A stretch of DNA of 64,000 nucleotides from Flavobacteriaceae bacterium (GCA_024640565.1 JAHEET010000001.1:372882-436881), one strand, 5' to 3'; positions 44,079-53,884 are shown, counted from the stretch's first letter. The notes: generated by a model not told the origin, from the sequence alone. Program-made: numbers and translations.

Positions 44079-44675
44079 GTGTCAAAATTAGAATTCCTTT
44101 CTTTAGTGACTGAACTCAACAACCTGGAAAATGCCAAAAGAGATCATCGACAAAGAGTGGCGAATTTTGTAACAAAAGACCCCAAATTATTCAAACATTT
44201 GATTGGCATTACCTTTGATGTTGAAAACAAAATATCGATAAGAGCAGCTTGGATTTTAGAATGGATTTGTACGCATGATCATCTAGAATGGATGCTTCCT
44301 CATTTGGAAGAATTTTCTCTTAAAATAGCGACCTTACAATTTGACAGTGCCATTAGGCCTTGTGCAAAAATTTGTGAACATTTAGCAAAAGCTTATTTTT
44401 CAAAAACAGCAAATGATTTTCAAAAAACAATGACAGCTGCGCAAATAAACGCAATTATTGAAACGGGTTTTGACTGGCTTATCACACCTCAAAAAATTGC
44501 AGTGAGAGCCTATACAATGAATACTTTGTATCTTTTTGGTTTGACAAAAAATTGGATTCATCCTGAACTATCACACTTGATAAGTACTAAAATAATCCAC
44601 GAAAGTAAAGGCTGTAAGGCAAGAGGAAAACAAGTATTGGATTTGATAGAAAAACATCGCAAATCAGGTTTATAA
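44079..44675 (+). CDS. helical-repeat-like protein upstream of purB, non-ATG start
   Basis: 198 residues starting with GTG at 44079. An in-frame stop at 44055 leaves no ATG upstream, and the next ATG is far inside, so GTG is the best start. The protein looks all-helical, HEAT-repeat-like, with IRAAWILEWICTHDHLEWML, DSAIRPCAKICEHLAKAYF and VRAYTMNTLYLFGL. I recognise it only as a neighbour of purB in flavobacteria; no enzymatic motif is visible. It lies 45 bases before purB, which has its own promoter. Confidence 0.75.
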   Translation: MSKLEFLSLVTELNNLENAKRDHRQRVANFVTKDPKLFKHLIGITFDVENKISIRAAWILEWICTHDHLEWMLPHLEEFSLKIATLQFDSAIRPCAKICEHLAKAYFSKTANDFQKTMTAAQINAIIETGFDWLITPQKIAVRAYTMNTLYLFGLTKNWIHPELSHLISTKIIHESKGCKARGKQVLDLIEKHRKSGL

Positions 44676-44690
44676 ATGTGATGAAATTCC

Positions 44691-44698
44691 TATTTTTG
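44691..44698 (+). promoter_or_regulatory. -7 element of purB
   Basis: TATTTTTG, matching TAnnTTTG, 22 bases before the purB ATG. Confidence 0.5.
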
Positions 44699-44720
44699 TG
44701 AATCACAACAGATTTTAAAA

Positions 44721-46064
44721 ATGAGCCTTACACAACTAAACGCTATCTCCCCTATTGATGGGCGATACAGAAATAAAATTACAAAATTAGCCAATTACTT
44801 CTCTGAAGAAGCATTGATTCAATACAGAGTTCGAGTGGAAATAGAGTACTTTATAGCACTCTGTGAAATTCCGTTACCTCAGTTAGACAAATTTAACAAA
44901 GCCCTTTTTACTGATTTGCGTTCAATTTATGTTGATTTTACACTTGCAGATGCTCAAAAAATTAAGGATATTGAAAAAGTAACAAATCATGATGTAAAAG
45001 CGGTAGAATATTTTATCAAAGAAAAATTTGACGCCCTTCACTTACAAGAATACAAAGAGTTTATTCATTTTGGATTGACCTCACAAGATATAAACAATAC
45101 TGCAATACCACTTTCCATTAAAGAAGCAATTAACGAAGTTTATATACCTCATTACTTAGCGGTATTTGAAAAACTAAAAGAATTAGTTATCGAATGGAAA
45201 GACATCTCTATGTTGGCCAGAACTCATGGTCAGCCAGCATCTCCAACAAGATTGGGAAAGGAAATTGATGTTTTTGTAGTGCGTTTAAAAGAGCAATTTA
45301 ATTTATTAAAAAACATTCCAACAGCAGCGAAATTTGGAGGGGCTACTGGAAACTTCAATGCACACAAAGTAGCGTATAAAAACATTGATTGGAAAGCTTT
45401 TGGAAGTTCTTTTGTACAAAATACATTGGGCATGCAGCACTCATTTCCTACTACTCAAATAGAACATTACGATCATATGGCTGCGATGTTTGATACACTA
45501 AAACGAATCAACACCATTATCATCGATCTAGATAGAGATTTTTGGACCTATGTTTCCATGGATTATTTCAAACAAAAAATTAAAGCGGGAGAAGTAGGTT
45601 CTTCTGCCATGCCCCATAAAGTAAACCCAATAGATTTTGAAAACTCCGAAGGAAATTTAGGATTGGCAAATGCTATATTCGAACACCTTTCGGCAAAACT
45701 ACCGGTTTCTCGTTTGCAAAGAGATTTAACAGACAGTACTGTTTTACGTAATGTTGGTGTTCCGTTTGGACACACAATTATTGCTTTTACCTCTACATTG
45801 AAAGGATTGAATAAATTATTATTGAACAAAGAAAAGTTTGCACAAGATCTTGAAAATAATTGGGCAGTTGTTGCAGAAGCCATTCAAACCATCTTAAGAA
45901 GAGAAGCATACCCAAATCCTTATGAAGCCTTAAAGGGATTGACAAGAACCAATGAAAAAATTAATCAGCAATCAATCTCAAATTTTATTGATACGTTGGA
46001 TGTTTCAGAAACTATCAAAGAAGAACTAAAGGCAATTACGCCTGCAAATTATACTGGAATTTAA
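44721..46064 (+). CDS. purB: adenylosuccinate lyase
   Basis: 447 residues, the long PurB type. The start MSLTQLNAISPIDGRYRNKI is characteristic. TSQDINNTAIPLS and ARTHGQPASPT line the substrate pocket, and the signature loop is GSSAMPHKVNPIDFENSEGN. It makes AMP and AICAR in purine synthesis by releasing fumarate. Its stop codon overlaps the start of the next lipoprotein gene by one base. Confidence 0.97.
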   Translation: MSLTQLNAISPIDGRYRNKITKLANYFSEEALIQYRVRVEIEYFIALCEIPLPQLDKFNKALFTDLRSIYVDFTLADAQKIKDIEKVTNHDVKAVEYFIKEKFDALHLQEYKEFIHFGLTSQDINNTAIPLSIKEAINEVYIPHYLAVFEKLKELVIEWKDISMLARTHGQPASPTRLGKEIDVFVVRLKEQFNLLKNIPTAAKFGGATGNFNAHKVAYKNIDWKAFGSSFVQNTLGMQHSFPTTQIEHYDHMAAMFDTLKRINTIIIDLDRDFWTYVSMDYFKQKIKAGEVGSSAMPHKVNPIDFENSEGNLGLANAIFEHLSAKLPVSRLQRDLTDSTVLRNVGVPFGHTIIAFTSTLKGLNKLLLNKEKFAQDLENNWAVVAEAIQTILRREAYPNPYEALKGLTRTNEKINQQSISNFIDTLDVSETIKEELKAITPANYTGI

Positions 46065-46435
46065 TGAGATATTTAGCTAGCATCCTCGTCCTGTTGATTG
46101 CATTTTCGTCTTGTGATACGGACATCAAAGACAATTCAGATCAATTTAAAACGGGTGTTTTTGAAATTCCTTCAGGAAAAGGGTTTGTAAAAGAAACGAT
46201 TATTCGAAATGACAGTATCCAAATAAGTAAGTATGGAAACCAAATAGATACCTTGTCTATCAAATGGAAAAATAATTTTTTCTATACGTTACGTTATATA
46301 AACCCAAAAACAGATTTGCAAAAAGACCCAATGTTTGTACAAATTAACAAGATCCGAAAAGACGGCTATGATTTTACAGTGAAAATTGGGTTTTCAAAAT
46401 TCTCTAAAAAAGGGACGATTTTTAAACTGAAGTAA
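46064..46435 (+). CDS. small hypothetical lipoprotein downstream of purB
   Basis: 123 residues. The lipoprotein signal ends in LIAFSSC (Cys17). The mature part is a short beta-rich domain with EIPSGKGFVKETIIRNDS and SIKWKNNFFYTLRY. No known motif is seen. It is coupled to purB by a TAATG overlap and lies 3 bases before the TerC-like gene. Confidence 0.75.
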   Translation: MRYLASILVLLIAFSSCDTDIKDNSDQFKTGVFEIPSGKGFVKETIIRNDSIQISKYGNQIDTLSIKWKNNFFYTLRYINPKTDLQKDPMFVQINKIRKDGYDFTVKIGFSKFSKKGTIFKLK

Positions 46436-46438
46436 TAT

Positions 46439-47206
46439 ATGGAACTTTTTTTACAAGTAGATACGTGGATTGCCTTGTTAACTTTAACCTTTTTGGAAAT
46501 TGTTTTAGGAATTGATAATATCATTTTTATTTCGATTGCTGCCAACAAACTCCCCAAGGAAAAAAGGAAAAAAGCCACCAATATCGGGCTTGTATTGGCT
46601 ATGTTTTTACGTATTGTTCTACTCTTTTGTATTTCTTACATTATAGCTATGAAGGCGCCTTTTTGGACAATCAATTTACCATGGATTCAAGCAGGCGTAA
46701 CGGGGCAAAGTTTGATTTTATTTATTGGAGGTATTTTTCTGCTGTACAAGAGCACCCAAGAAATTCATCATAAAGTAGAGGGAAGTGAAGAATCAAAAGA
46801 AAACACAACCCCAAAAAAAGGACATACCTTAAAACAAGTAATTCTTCAAATTACATTAATAAATATTGTCTTTTCATTTGACTCTATTCTAACCGCTGTT
46901 GGAATGACCAATGGAGTAAACGGTGCCATGACGATTATGGTTGTTGCTGTAATTTTGTCTATGGGAATCATGCTTATATTTGCAAATCCTGTGGGTAGTT
47001 TTGTAAGCAAACATCCAACGATTCAAATGTTAGGTTTGGCATTTCTAATTTTAATTGCTTTTATGTTAATTGCCGAAGGTGCACACCTCTCTCATGCCAA
47101 TATTTTTGGCCAAACAGTCGGTGTTATTCCCAAAGGATATTTGTACTTTGCCATTGCATTTTCTTTGGGTGTTGAAATGTTGAATATGCGGATTCGAAAA
47201 AAATAA
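46439..47206 (+). CDS. TerC-family integral membrane protein
   Basis: 255 residues with about seven membrane segments. The family signature is FLEIVLGIDNIIFISI with its intramembrane Asp residues, and a second acidic segment reads IVFSFDSILTAVGMTNG. TerC-type proteins export metal ions such as manganese or are linked to tellurite resistance. The following genes form a probable metal-uptake cassette, which fits a metal theme (inference). Confidence 0.9.
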   Translation: MELFLQVDTWIALLTLTFLEIVLGIDNIIFISIAANKLPKEKRKKATNIGLVLAMFLRIVLLFCISYIIAMKAPFWTINLPWIQAGVTGQSLILFIGGIFLLYKSTQEIHHKVEGSEESKENTTPKKGHTLKQVILQITLINIVFSFDSILTAVGMTNGVNGAMTIMVVAVILSMGIMLIFANPVGSFVSKHPTIQMLGLAFLILIAFMLIAEGAHLSHANIFGQTVGVIPKGYLYFAIAFSLGVEMLNMRIRKK

Positions 47207-47207
47207 G

Positions 47208-47522
47208 ATTATTAAGCCTTTAAAAAAACATATCGTATTTTTCTTATTACTTGTATTTCTGTCTCCAGCAGTTATACAAACAGTACATCTGTTTGAGCAT
47301 CATTCACATACGGTTTGTACTTCTAAGACCAATCAGCATATTCATGAAAAATCACTTGATTGTGAATTGGATGTGCTCAAAAAATCGGACGGATATTTGT
47401 GCGAACAAATTCAAACTATTAAAGTAATTGAAGGTCTTTCTTCATCTACAGAAACTTATAATTTCTTACTTCCACATCAACAATTAGCTTTTTCACTACG
47501 TGGCCCTCCAGAATTCGTTTAG
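47208..47522 (+). CDS. small His-rich exported protein with a non-standard start codon
   Basis: An open frame of 104 codons with no ATG, GTG or TTG start: a TGA at 47181-47183 closes it upstream, and the best start is ATT at 47208, or the ATT that follows it. It begins IIKPLKKHIVFFLLLVFLSP, a basic then hydrophobic export or anchor segment. The next part is rich in His and Cys: VHLFEHHSHTVC and HIHEKSLDC, with a third Cys in GYLCEQ. The C-terminus reads LAFSLRGPPEFV. It lies one base after the TerC-like gene and 38 bases before the TonB-dependent receptor. I infer a metal-handling accessory protein. Confidence 0.6.
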   Translation: MIKPLKKHIVFFLLLVFLSPAVIQTVHLFEHHSHTVCTSKTNQHIHEKSLDCELDVLKKSDGYLCEQIQTIKVIEGLSSSTETYNFLLPHQQLAFSLRGPPEFV

Positions 47523-47560
47523 TTATTCAATAAAATTACAACGAATTCTAATACGTAAAA

Positions 47561-49963
47561 ATGATTAAAAGAATCTTTTTTTCTGTGCTTTTTTGTGTGC
47601 TAAGTTTTACACATTTTGCGCAAGAATGCAACAGCATTTTGAAAGGCATTGTTATTGATTATCACGATGGTACTCCCATTTATGATGCAACCATTTATAT
47701 AAAAAATCTACAGAAATATGCAACTACTAATTTTGAAGGAAAATTCAAAATAGAGGGGCTATGTATTGGAGAAATACATTTGACTATTTCTCATATCTCT
47801 TGTGAAACTAAAGATGTTAAAATCAAGCTAGAAAAGGATACATTCAGCGAATTCTTTCTAGAGCATCATATAGAATCCTTAAAAGAGGTTAGTATTGTTG
47901 CTGCAGCAAATATAAAATCAAAAACAATACAATCTACTGTGCTAAATGAGGAAACCATCGCTGCATTTAGCAATCAAAACCTAGGGGAGGCGTTAAAAGA
48001 AATTGCAGGTATTTCATCAATAAATACTGGCAATGCAATTGTAAAACCTGTGATCAACGGTATGCATAGTAGTAGAATTATTGTAATGGCAAATGGAGTG
48101 CGGTTGCAAGATCAAGAATGGGGAATTGAACATGCACCAAACTTGGATATAAATACCTCAGAAAAAATTACCGTAATTAAAGGAGCAAATTCGTTAGAAT
48201 TTGGTGGAGATGCAATTGGTGGTGTAATTGTTACGGAACCAAGTAACATTCGCTTAAAAGATTCTTTATATGGTAAAAGCATTGTAAGCTCACAAAGTAA
48301 TGGCCGTGGATACAGTTTTCATTCATCATTGTCCAAATCCACAAAAAAAGGTTGGTATGTAAATGCTAAAACAACACTCAAAAAAATGGGAGATTTTGAA
48401 AGCCCAACGTATGTTTTGAGCAATACAGGAATCCAATCAACAGCGTATGCTTTACAAACAGGTATAAAGAAATTTGAAAGTGGTTTTAACGCTTATTACA
48501 CATTTATAAATACTGAAATCGGAATTTTAAGAGCCTCACATTTAGGGAATATAGAAGATTTGGTCAATGCAATTAATGCCCCAGCACCTCTGATCGCAAC
48601 TGATTTCTCCTATGATATTGATTCGCCAAAACAAGCGGTTACCCATCAACTGGTAAAAGTGGATTATTACAAAAGATTTAAAAAGTTAGGGAAATTAAAA
48701 GTGCAATATGATTTTCAAAACAATCATCGTTTTGAGTATGATATTCGGGTTGGTAATGACAGAAACAAAGCCTCTTTAGATTTAGATTTATCTTCTCATG
48801 CCCTCTCCTCTAGTTTTGAAATTGATGCAAAAACAGATCAGAAATACAAAGTTGGATTTATGGCTGCCTATCAAAACAATTTTGCAAATCCAAATACAGG
48901 TATTAAGAGGTTGATTCCAGATTATGATAAATATGATGTTGGTTTTTTTACAATTGGAAATTTTATTTTCAATGATCAAACAACCATAGACATTGGATTA
49001 AGATATGATTTCAATGCCATAAATGCTAAAAAGTTTTACTCAAAAAGCAGGTGGGATGAACGTGACTATGATGTTGACTTTAACGATTTAATCATCGAAG
49101 ATTTTAACACGCAATGGTTGGTAAATCCTAAATTTCACTTTCATAATTTTTCTGCTTCTGCTGGAATTTCTTATCAGTTAAATGATGAAAACTCAGTTTT
49201 ATTCAATTATGGATTGTCAAACAGAGCGCCAAATCCATCAGAATTGTTTAGTGATGGTTTGCATCATTCTGCGGCAAGAATTGAGTTAGGAGACTTAAGA
49301 TTGGAGCAGGAAACTTCGAATAGAGTTTCTGCCAATTACCGTTTTAAAAGTGAAAACACTGCAATGTTAGTAGAAGTCTTTTTTAATCATATTAGAGATT
49401 TTATGTACATAGAACCCACGGGAACTGAGCAAACCATACGTGGTGCCTTCCCTGTTTGGTCTCATAAAAAGACAAATGCAAATTTGTTTGGTGCAGATTT
49501 TAGTTTTAAACAACATCTTGGAAGTCAATATATATTTAAAAACACCAGTTCATTTATCCGTGGAAAAGATGTAAAAAAAAATCGTGATTTGATTGATATA
49601 CCTTCCGCAAAAACTGTCAATAGTATTGGCTACTACCTTGAAAGATGGTATGACTTTTCTGCCGTTCTAGCAAGTGAGTTTGTATTTAGACAAAATTTAT
49701 TTCCAGACAACAACTTTGAAACTTATATACCCACTTCAGATACGACCGTTTTCGTGGATGTAAGTTCGACCCCAAATAGGTACGATCTATTAAATTTCAA
49801 TGCAGATGCAACCTTCAAACTATCAGAAAAAACAAATTTAAGCGTTGGCCTAACCGTCACAAATATTTTAAACACGAATTACAGAGAAAATCTAAACCGA
49901 TTAAGGTTTTTTGCTGATGATTTAGGAAGAAATTATACCCTACAATTAAAATTAAAATATTAA
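47561..49963 (+). CDS. TonB-dependent outer-membrane receptor, probable metal or metal-chelate uptake
   Basis: 800 residues. The signal peptide ends near FTHFAQ. A CarboxypepD-like domain (about 25-105) is followed by a plug (about 120-230, ALKEIAGISSINTGNAIVKP, QDQEWGIEHAPNLD, GANSLEFGGDAIGGVIVTEP) and a 22-strand-type barrel ending LQLKLKY. It is much shorter than SusC and has no SusD partner. The plug EHAP segment and the His-rich small protein upstream suggest zinc or another metal rather than a glycan; that is inference. A lipoprotein gene follows after 26 bases. Confidence 0.93.
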   Translation: MIKRIFFSVLFCVLSFTHFAQECNSILKGIVIDYHDGTPIYDATIYIKNLQKYATTNFEGKFKIEGLCIGEIHLTISHISCETKDVKIKLEKDTFSEFFLEHHIESLKEVSIVAAANIKSKTIQSTVLNEETIAAFSNQNLGEALKEIAGISSINTGNAIVKPVINGMHSSRIIVMANGVRLQDQEWGIEHAPNLDINTSEKITVIKGANSLEFGGDAIGGVIVTEPSNIRLKDSLYGKSIVSSQSNGRGYSFHSSLSKSTKKGWYVNAKTTLKKMGDFESPTYVLSNTGIQSTAYALQTGIKKFESGFNAYYTFINTEIGILRASHLGNIEDLVNAINAPAPLIATDFSYDIDSPKQAVTHQLVKVDYYKRFKKLGKLKVQYDFQNNHRFEYDIRVGNDRNKASLDLDLSSHALSSSFEIDAKTDQKYKVGFMAAYQNNFANPNTGIKRLIPDYDKYDVGFFTIGNFIFNDQTTIDIGLRYDFNAINAKKFYSKSRWDERDYDVDFNDLIIEDFNTQWLVNPKFHFHNFSASAGISYQLNDENSVLFNYGLSNRAPNPSELFSDGLHHSAARIELGDLRLEQETSNRVSANYRFKSENTAMLVEVFFNHIRDFMYIEPTGTEQTIRGAFPVWSHKKTNANLFGADFSFKQHLGSQYIFKNTSSFIRGKDVKKNRDLIDIPSAKTVNSIGYYLERWYDFSAVLASEFVFRQNLFPDNNFETYIPTSDTTVFVDVSSTPNRYDLLNFNADATFKLSEKTNLSVGLTVTNILNTNYRENLNRLRFFADDLGRNYTLQLKLKY

Positions 49964-49989
49964 ATATTAGATTAATAATAAAAAAAAAC

Positions 49990-50574
49990 ATGAACACATT
50001 AAAAAACAAAACTTTGAAAACTATTAAAAATTTAGCCTTCGTATTCTTCGTAGCCAGTGTATTTACAGCCTGTTCAGATGATGACCCAGGGGTTGTTAAC
50101 CAAGAAGAATTAATAACTACATTAACAGCAACGTTAACACGCAGTGGTGGTGGAACAGACATTGTCTTAAAAAGTGTAGACTTAGACGGCGACGGTCCCG
50201 ATGCTCCTGTAATTTCAGTTTCAGCAAATTTAATTGCTAATACAACTTATACGGGGGAATTAAAGGTTGAAAACGAAACGGAAAGTCCGGCCGAAAATAT
50301 TACATTAGAAGTATTAGAGGAAGATGAAGAGCATCAATTCTTTTTTACTCCAACGAACAATATCGCTACGACAACCTATAACGATATGGACGGAGATGGC
50401 AATCCTATTGGTGTTCAATTTAGCCTAGCTACGACAACCGCTGCAACAGGGAGCTTAACCATCACCTTGAGACATGAACCAATGAAAACTGCAAGTGGAG
50501 TTTCTGATGGTGATATTACAAATGCGGGAGGAGAAACCGATGTTCAAGCTGTTTTTCCAATTACAGTTGAATAA
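49990..50574 (+). CDS. lipoprotein partner of the TonB-dependent receptor
   Basis: 194 residues. The lipoprotein signal ends in ASVFTAC (Cys29) followed by SDDDPG. The mature part is a beta-sandwich-like domain with LTATLTRSGGGTDIVLKS, DLDGDGPD and EDEEHQFFFTP, rich in acidic residues. Similar lipoproteins follow this class of receptor in flavobacteria. It probably binds the substrate at the surface or in the periplasm. It ends at a strong terminator. Confidence 0.82.
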   Translation: MNTLKNKTLKTIKNLAFVFFVASVFTACSDDDPGVVNQEELITTLTATLTRSGGGTDIVLKSVDLDGDGPDAPVISVSANLIANTTYTGELKVENETESPAENITLEVLEEDEEHQFFFTPTNNIATTTYNDMDGDGNPIGVQFSLATTTAATGSLTITLRHEPMKTASGVSDGDITNAGGETDVQAVFPITVE

Positions 50575-50592
50575 ATAGTTGATTCATTATTT

Positions 50593-50625
50593 AAAAGGCA
50601 CATAAATTTTATGTGCCTTTTTTTT
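50593..50625 (+). terminator. rho-independent terminator of the receptor cassette
   Basis: AGGCACATAAA (50596-50606) pairs with TTTATGTGCCT (50608-50618), followed by a long T-run. It is 18 bases after the lipoprotein stop. Confidence 0.88.
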
Positions 50626-50725
50626 ATTTTTTTTTGTTACAAAAGTTTACTTTTGCTTTTGTAATTATATGTGCTGTTTTAAGCTTGTGAAAATTCTTAA
50701 AAATGCTCAATTCTAAAGCATTTTA

Positions 50726-51490
50726 ATGTCAAAATTACCCAAAGAACATCAATTTTTAGATCTATCTGATTATGGTAGACCCATTGCAAGAAGGATTGCA
50801 AATTCACTGAAAAACACAAAATTTACGCCGGTAGATGTTACCATTGCATTTATAATTTCTGGCTTGATTGGTATTTTCTGCATCCTAGAAGAATATTATT
50901 GGGCAGCTGGTTTTTTCTTAATATTTAAATCTATTTTAGATGCGGCCGATGGTGAATTGGCACGCGTTAAAAAAACGCCTTCCTACACTGGGCGTTATTT
51001 AGATTCAGTTTCAGATATTCTCTTAAATTTCATTATTTTCATCACTCTTTGGTATGCAACCAATGTGAGTTTTTTATTTGCTTTTCTTGCTTTTTTTGGT
51101 ATTCAATTGCAAGGAACGCTATACAATTACTATTATGTAATTTTAAGAAATCGTTTTGAAGGTGATACCACAAGTCGTGTTTTCGAAGACACAACCCCCC
51201 TAGCACTTCCTGGTGAAAAACAACAAAACGTAAATACATTGTTCTTTTTGTATAAATTATTTTATGGTGTTTTTGATAAAATCATTTATGCTTTGGATAG
51301 AAATGCGTCCCACGGAAAACCTTTCCCAAATTGGTTAATGACATTAATATCTACCTTTGGTCTGGGCTTTCAATTATTGCTTATCAGTCTCTTTTTAGTG
51401 CTTGGACTAAAAACATATATCATTCCTTTCTTTATAGGATATTCTGCCCTAATCTTTGTATTTATTTGTATTCGAAAAATCTTCTATTAG
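50726..51490 (+). CDS. CDP-alcohol phosphatidyltransferase-family membrane protein
   Basis: 254 residues with about five membrane segments. The catalytic motif D-x2-DG-x2-AR-x8-G-x3-D-x3-D is complete in DAADGELARVKK and GRYLDSVSD. It transfers a phospho-alcohol from a CDP-activated donor to make a phospholipid or related product; which one is unclear. The last 4 bases overlap the convergent MFS gene. Confidence 0.9.
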   Translation: MSKLPKEHQFLDLSDYGRPIARRIANSLKNTKFTPVDVTIAFIISGLIGIFCILEEYYWAAGFFLIFKSILDAADGELARVKKTPSYTGRYLDSVSDILLNFIIFITLWYATNVSFLFAFLAFFGIQLQGTLYNYYYVILRNRFEGDTTSRVFEDTTPLALPGEKQQNVNTLFFLYKLFYGVFDKIIYALDRNASHGKPFPNWLMTLISTFGLGFQLLLISLFLVLGLKTYIIPFFIGYSALIFVFICIRKIFY

Positions 51491-52782
51491 TGCACATGTT
51501 TTGTGTTTTTCAATCGGCTTAAAACAATAAAAGAAGCTACAAAGAACAACGCTAAACACAAGACACTCCATTGCATAGAGCCTGTCAATGAATACAAAAA
51601 ACCATAAACAAAAGTCCCCAACACAATCGCTATTTTCTCGGTAACGTCATAAAAACTAAAGTAGGTAGCGTGGTCTTCTGTTTCTGGCAATAATTTTGAA
51701 TACGTAGATCGTGCCAACGATTGAATGGCTCCTAAAACGAGCCCCAATAAGCCCCCCAAAATATAAAAATAAGCCGCTACGTTTGGCATGTCTTTGTGCA
51801 ACATAAAAGCACAAAAACAAACTAAAATCCAGATAAAAATGGTGATTTTTAAAGCCTTAAAATTCCCTTGTTTCTTCGATATTCTTGAAAAAATCATGGC
51901 CCCAAAAATGGCAACAAATTGAATTAACAAAATAGTAATAATAAGACTCGTTGCACTCAAGCCTAATTCTGTTGAACCAAATATAGCTGCTAATAATATA
52001 ATTGTTTGCACGCCAATACTCAATAGGAAAAAGGCTATTAAAAAGCCTTTTAAAGTAGGCAATACTTTAATTTCACTCCAAACAATTTTAAGCTCCTTAA
52101 AACCTTTCCAGATATAATCTTTTTCTGGTTTTTTATTGAAGGTATTGTTTGGTAAAACTTTAAATGTTACTTGAGCAAAACCTATCCACCAGAGCCCCAC
52201 CATAACAAATGAAATCCGAGACGCAAAGGCTTCAGTTATTCCAAAGATATCATGAAAAAGTATCATAATTAGGTTTATGATTAGTAGAATAATAGAACCT
52301 ATATAACCAAAAATAAAACCTTTTGCACTCACGCGATCTTGATCTTCCGGATGTGCTACTTCTGGTAAATAGGAATTGTAAAACACGACACTGGACCAAA
52401 AGCCAATACTTGCAAAAAAAGTAAAAACAATTCCAATCCAAACAGTATCAATTCCTTCAAAAAAATACAAACTCATTACAGAAACAGCGCCAAGCGTACA
52501 GAATATTTTCAAAAACTTTTTTTTATTTCCTGTATAATCTGCGATGGCTGATAATATTGGCGACATCAAAGCAACGACCAAAAAAGAAAAAGACAAGGTA
52601 TAACTGTATAGTGTATCTGGTTGTTCCCATTCAAAACCAAAAAAAGAAATCACTTTGCCATTTGTAATTCCCGCATAATACAATGGAAAAACTGCTGTGC
52701 TTATTACCAAAGAATACACCGAGTTTGCCCAATCATAAAAAGCCCAACCATGGATTAATTTTTTATCTCCTATTTTTAACAT
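51487..52782 (-). CDS. MFS transporter, UMF1 family
   Basis: 431 residues with about 12 membrane segments. The UMF1 signature appears at the start in HGWAFYDWANSVYSLVISTA. Other landmarks are LSAIADYTGNKKKFLK and GAIQSLARSTYSKLLPE. The family relates to Atg22-type exporters; the substrate may be amino acids or small metabolites. It is convergent with the CDP-alcohol gene. Confidence 0.88.
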   Translation of the reverse strand: MLKIGDKKLIHGWAFYDWANSVYSLVISTAVFPLYYAGITNGKVISFFGFEWEQPDTLYSYTLSFSFLVVALMSPILSAIADYTGNKKKFLKIFCTLGAVSVMSLYFFEGIDTVWIGIVFTFFASIGFWSSVVFYNSYLPEVAHPEDQDRVSAKGFIFGYIGSIILLIINLIMILFHDIFGITEAFASRISFVMVGLWWIGFAQVTFKVLPNNTFNKKPEKDYIWKGFKELKIVWSEIKVLPTLKGFLIAFFLLSIGVQTIILLAAIFGSTELGLSATSLIITILLIQFVAIFGAMIFSRISKKQGNFKALKITIFIWILVCFCAFMLHKDMPNVAAYFYILGGLLGLVLGAIQSLARSTYSKLLPETEDHATYFSFYDVTEKIAIVLGTFVYGFLYSLTGSMQWSVLCLALFFVASFIVLSRLKNTKHVH

Positions 52783-52993
52783 CTTATTGCCTTAAAATTA
52801 AAATCCTATTCACATCTTCTTCAACGGTAGCCAATATAAGCAAAGTATTCCTTCTTTTCCCTTAACATCTGTTAGATTTTATAGCATGCCAAACCATAAG
52901 CTTACACATTACATTGTTGTTAATTATTGTGATTGGATTATTTCTTTTTCAAGAACACATTTGGTATCTTTCGCTCATCTTATTCAAGATTCA

Positions 52994-53875
52994 ATGATTC
53001 TGCAATCACACACAAAAACGTTAGCGTCTAGTCTACAAATTCCGAAGCCCATTTTAGTGGTTGCTAAATTTGTACAATTCGTTTCACACAAGTTGGTGGT
53101 GTTACTTTCAGCAACACTCTTTACGACTCCAATTCGATTTAAAACACCAAAAAGAGAATTGCCAATGTATGACAGTTCACAAAAAAGCAGGATATTTATT
53201 TCTGAAATTAAAAAAAAAATTGAAGTACTTAGCTATGGGTATTCCGATAAAAAAGTATTACTCGTTCATGGATGGTCTGGTAGAAGTACACAATTATTCA
53301 TGATCGCCAACCGTTTGCTTGAAAAAGGGTACATGGTTATTTCATTTGATGGACCAGCACATGGGAAGTCAACTGGTAAAAGAACAAATATGATGGAATT
53401 CATAACCACAATGAAAGCCATCAATAAAAAGTACGGACCTTTTGAAGCTGCTGTGGGACATTCTTTTGGAGGGATGGCCATTATAAATACCAATGCCGAT
53501 ACGCCAATTTTTAAAACAATTGTCACCATTGGTTCGGGAGATAAAGTAGCGGATATTTTGTTAAATTTTACAAATAGCTTGGGGTTAAAAAAAACGATTT
53601 CAAAAAAATTAGAACGTCATTTTCAAGACAAGTGGAAGGTTCGGATTAGTGATTTTGCAGTCAATAAATCCGCAGCTAAGATGAAAACACCTATCTTAGT
53701 AGTTCATGACCTACGCGATGGTGATGTAGCTGTTAGTTGTGCTCAAAATATTCGAAAAAACTCAAAAAACGGTAGCCTATTGATTACAAATGGACTGGGA
53801 CACACCAAAATTTTAAGAGATAAAAAAACAACCCACAAAATCGTAGATTTCATTAGTCAAAACTCAAAAAAATAA
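52994..53875 (+). CDS. alpha/beta hydrolase
   Basis: 293 residues from the ATG at 52994. An in-frame ATG at 52886 would add 36 residues, but a -7-like TATCTTTC lies between them and family members are near 280 residues, so the shorter form is preferred. Motifs: LLVHGWSGRSTQLF, FDGPAHGKS, the nucleophile elbow GHSFGG and GLGHTKILRD with the probable catalytic His. No signal peptide. The substrate is unknown. The msrB gene follows after 9 bases. Confidence 0.83.
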   Translation: MILQSHTKTLASSLQIPKPILVVAKFVQFVSHKLVVLLSATLFTTPIRFKTPKRELPMYDSSQKSRIFISEIKKKIEVLSYGYSDKKVLLVHGWSGRSTQLFMIANRLLEKGYMVISFDGPAHGKSTGKRTNMMEFITTMKAINKKYGPFEAAVGHSFGGMAIINTNADTPIFKTIVTIGSGDKVADILLNFTNSLGLKKTISKKLERHFQDKWKVRISDFAVNKSAAKMKTPILVVHDLRDGDVAVSCAQNIRKNSKNGSLLITNGLGHTKILRDKKTTHKIVDFISQNSKK

Positions 53876-53884
53876 ACTCGTATT

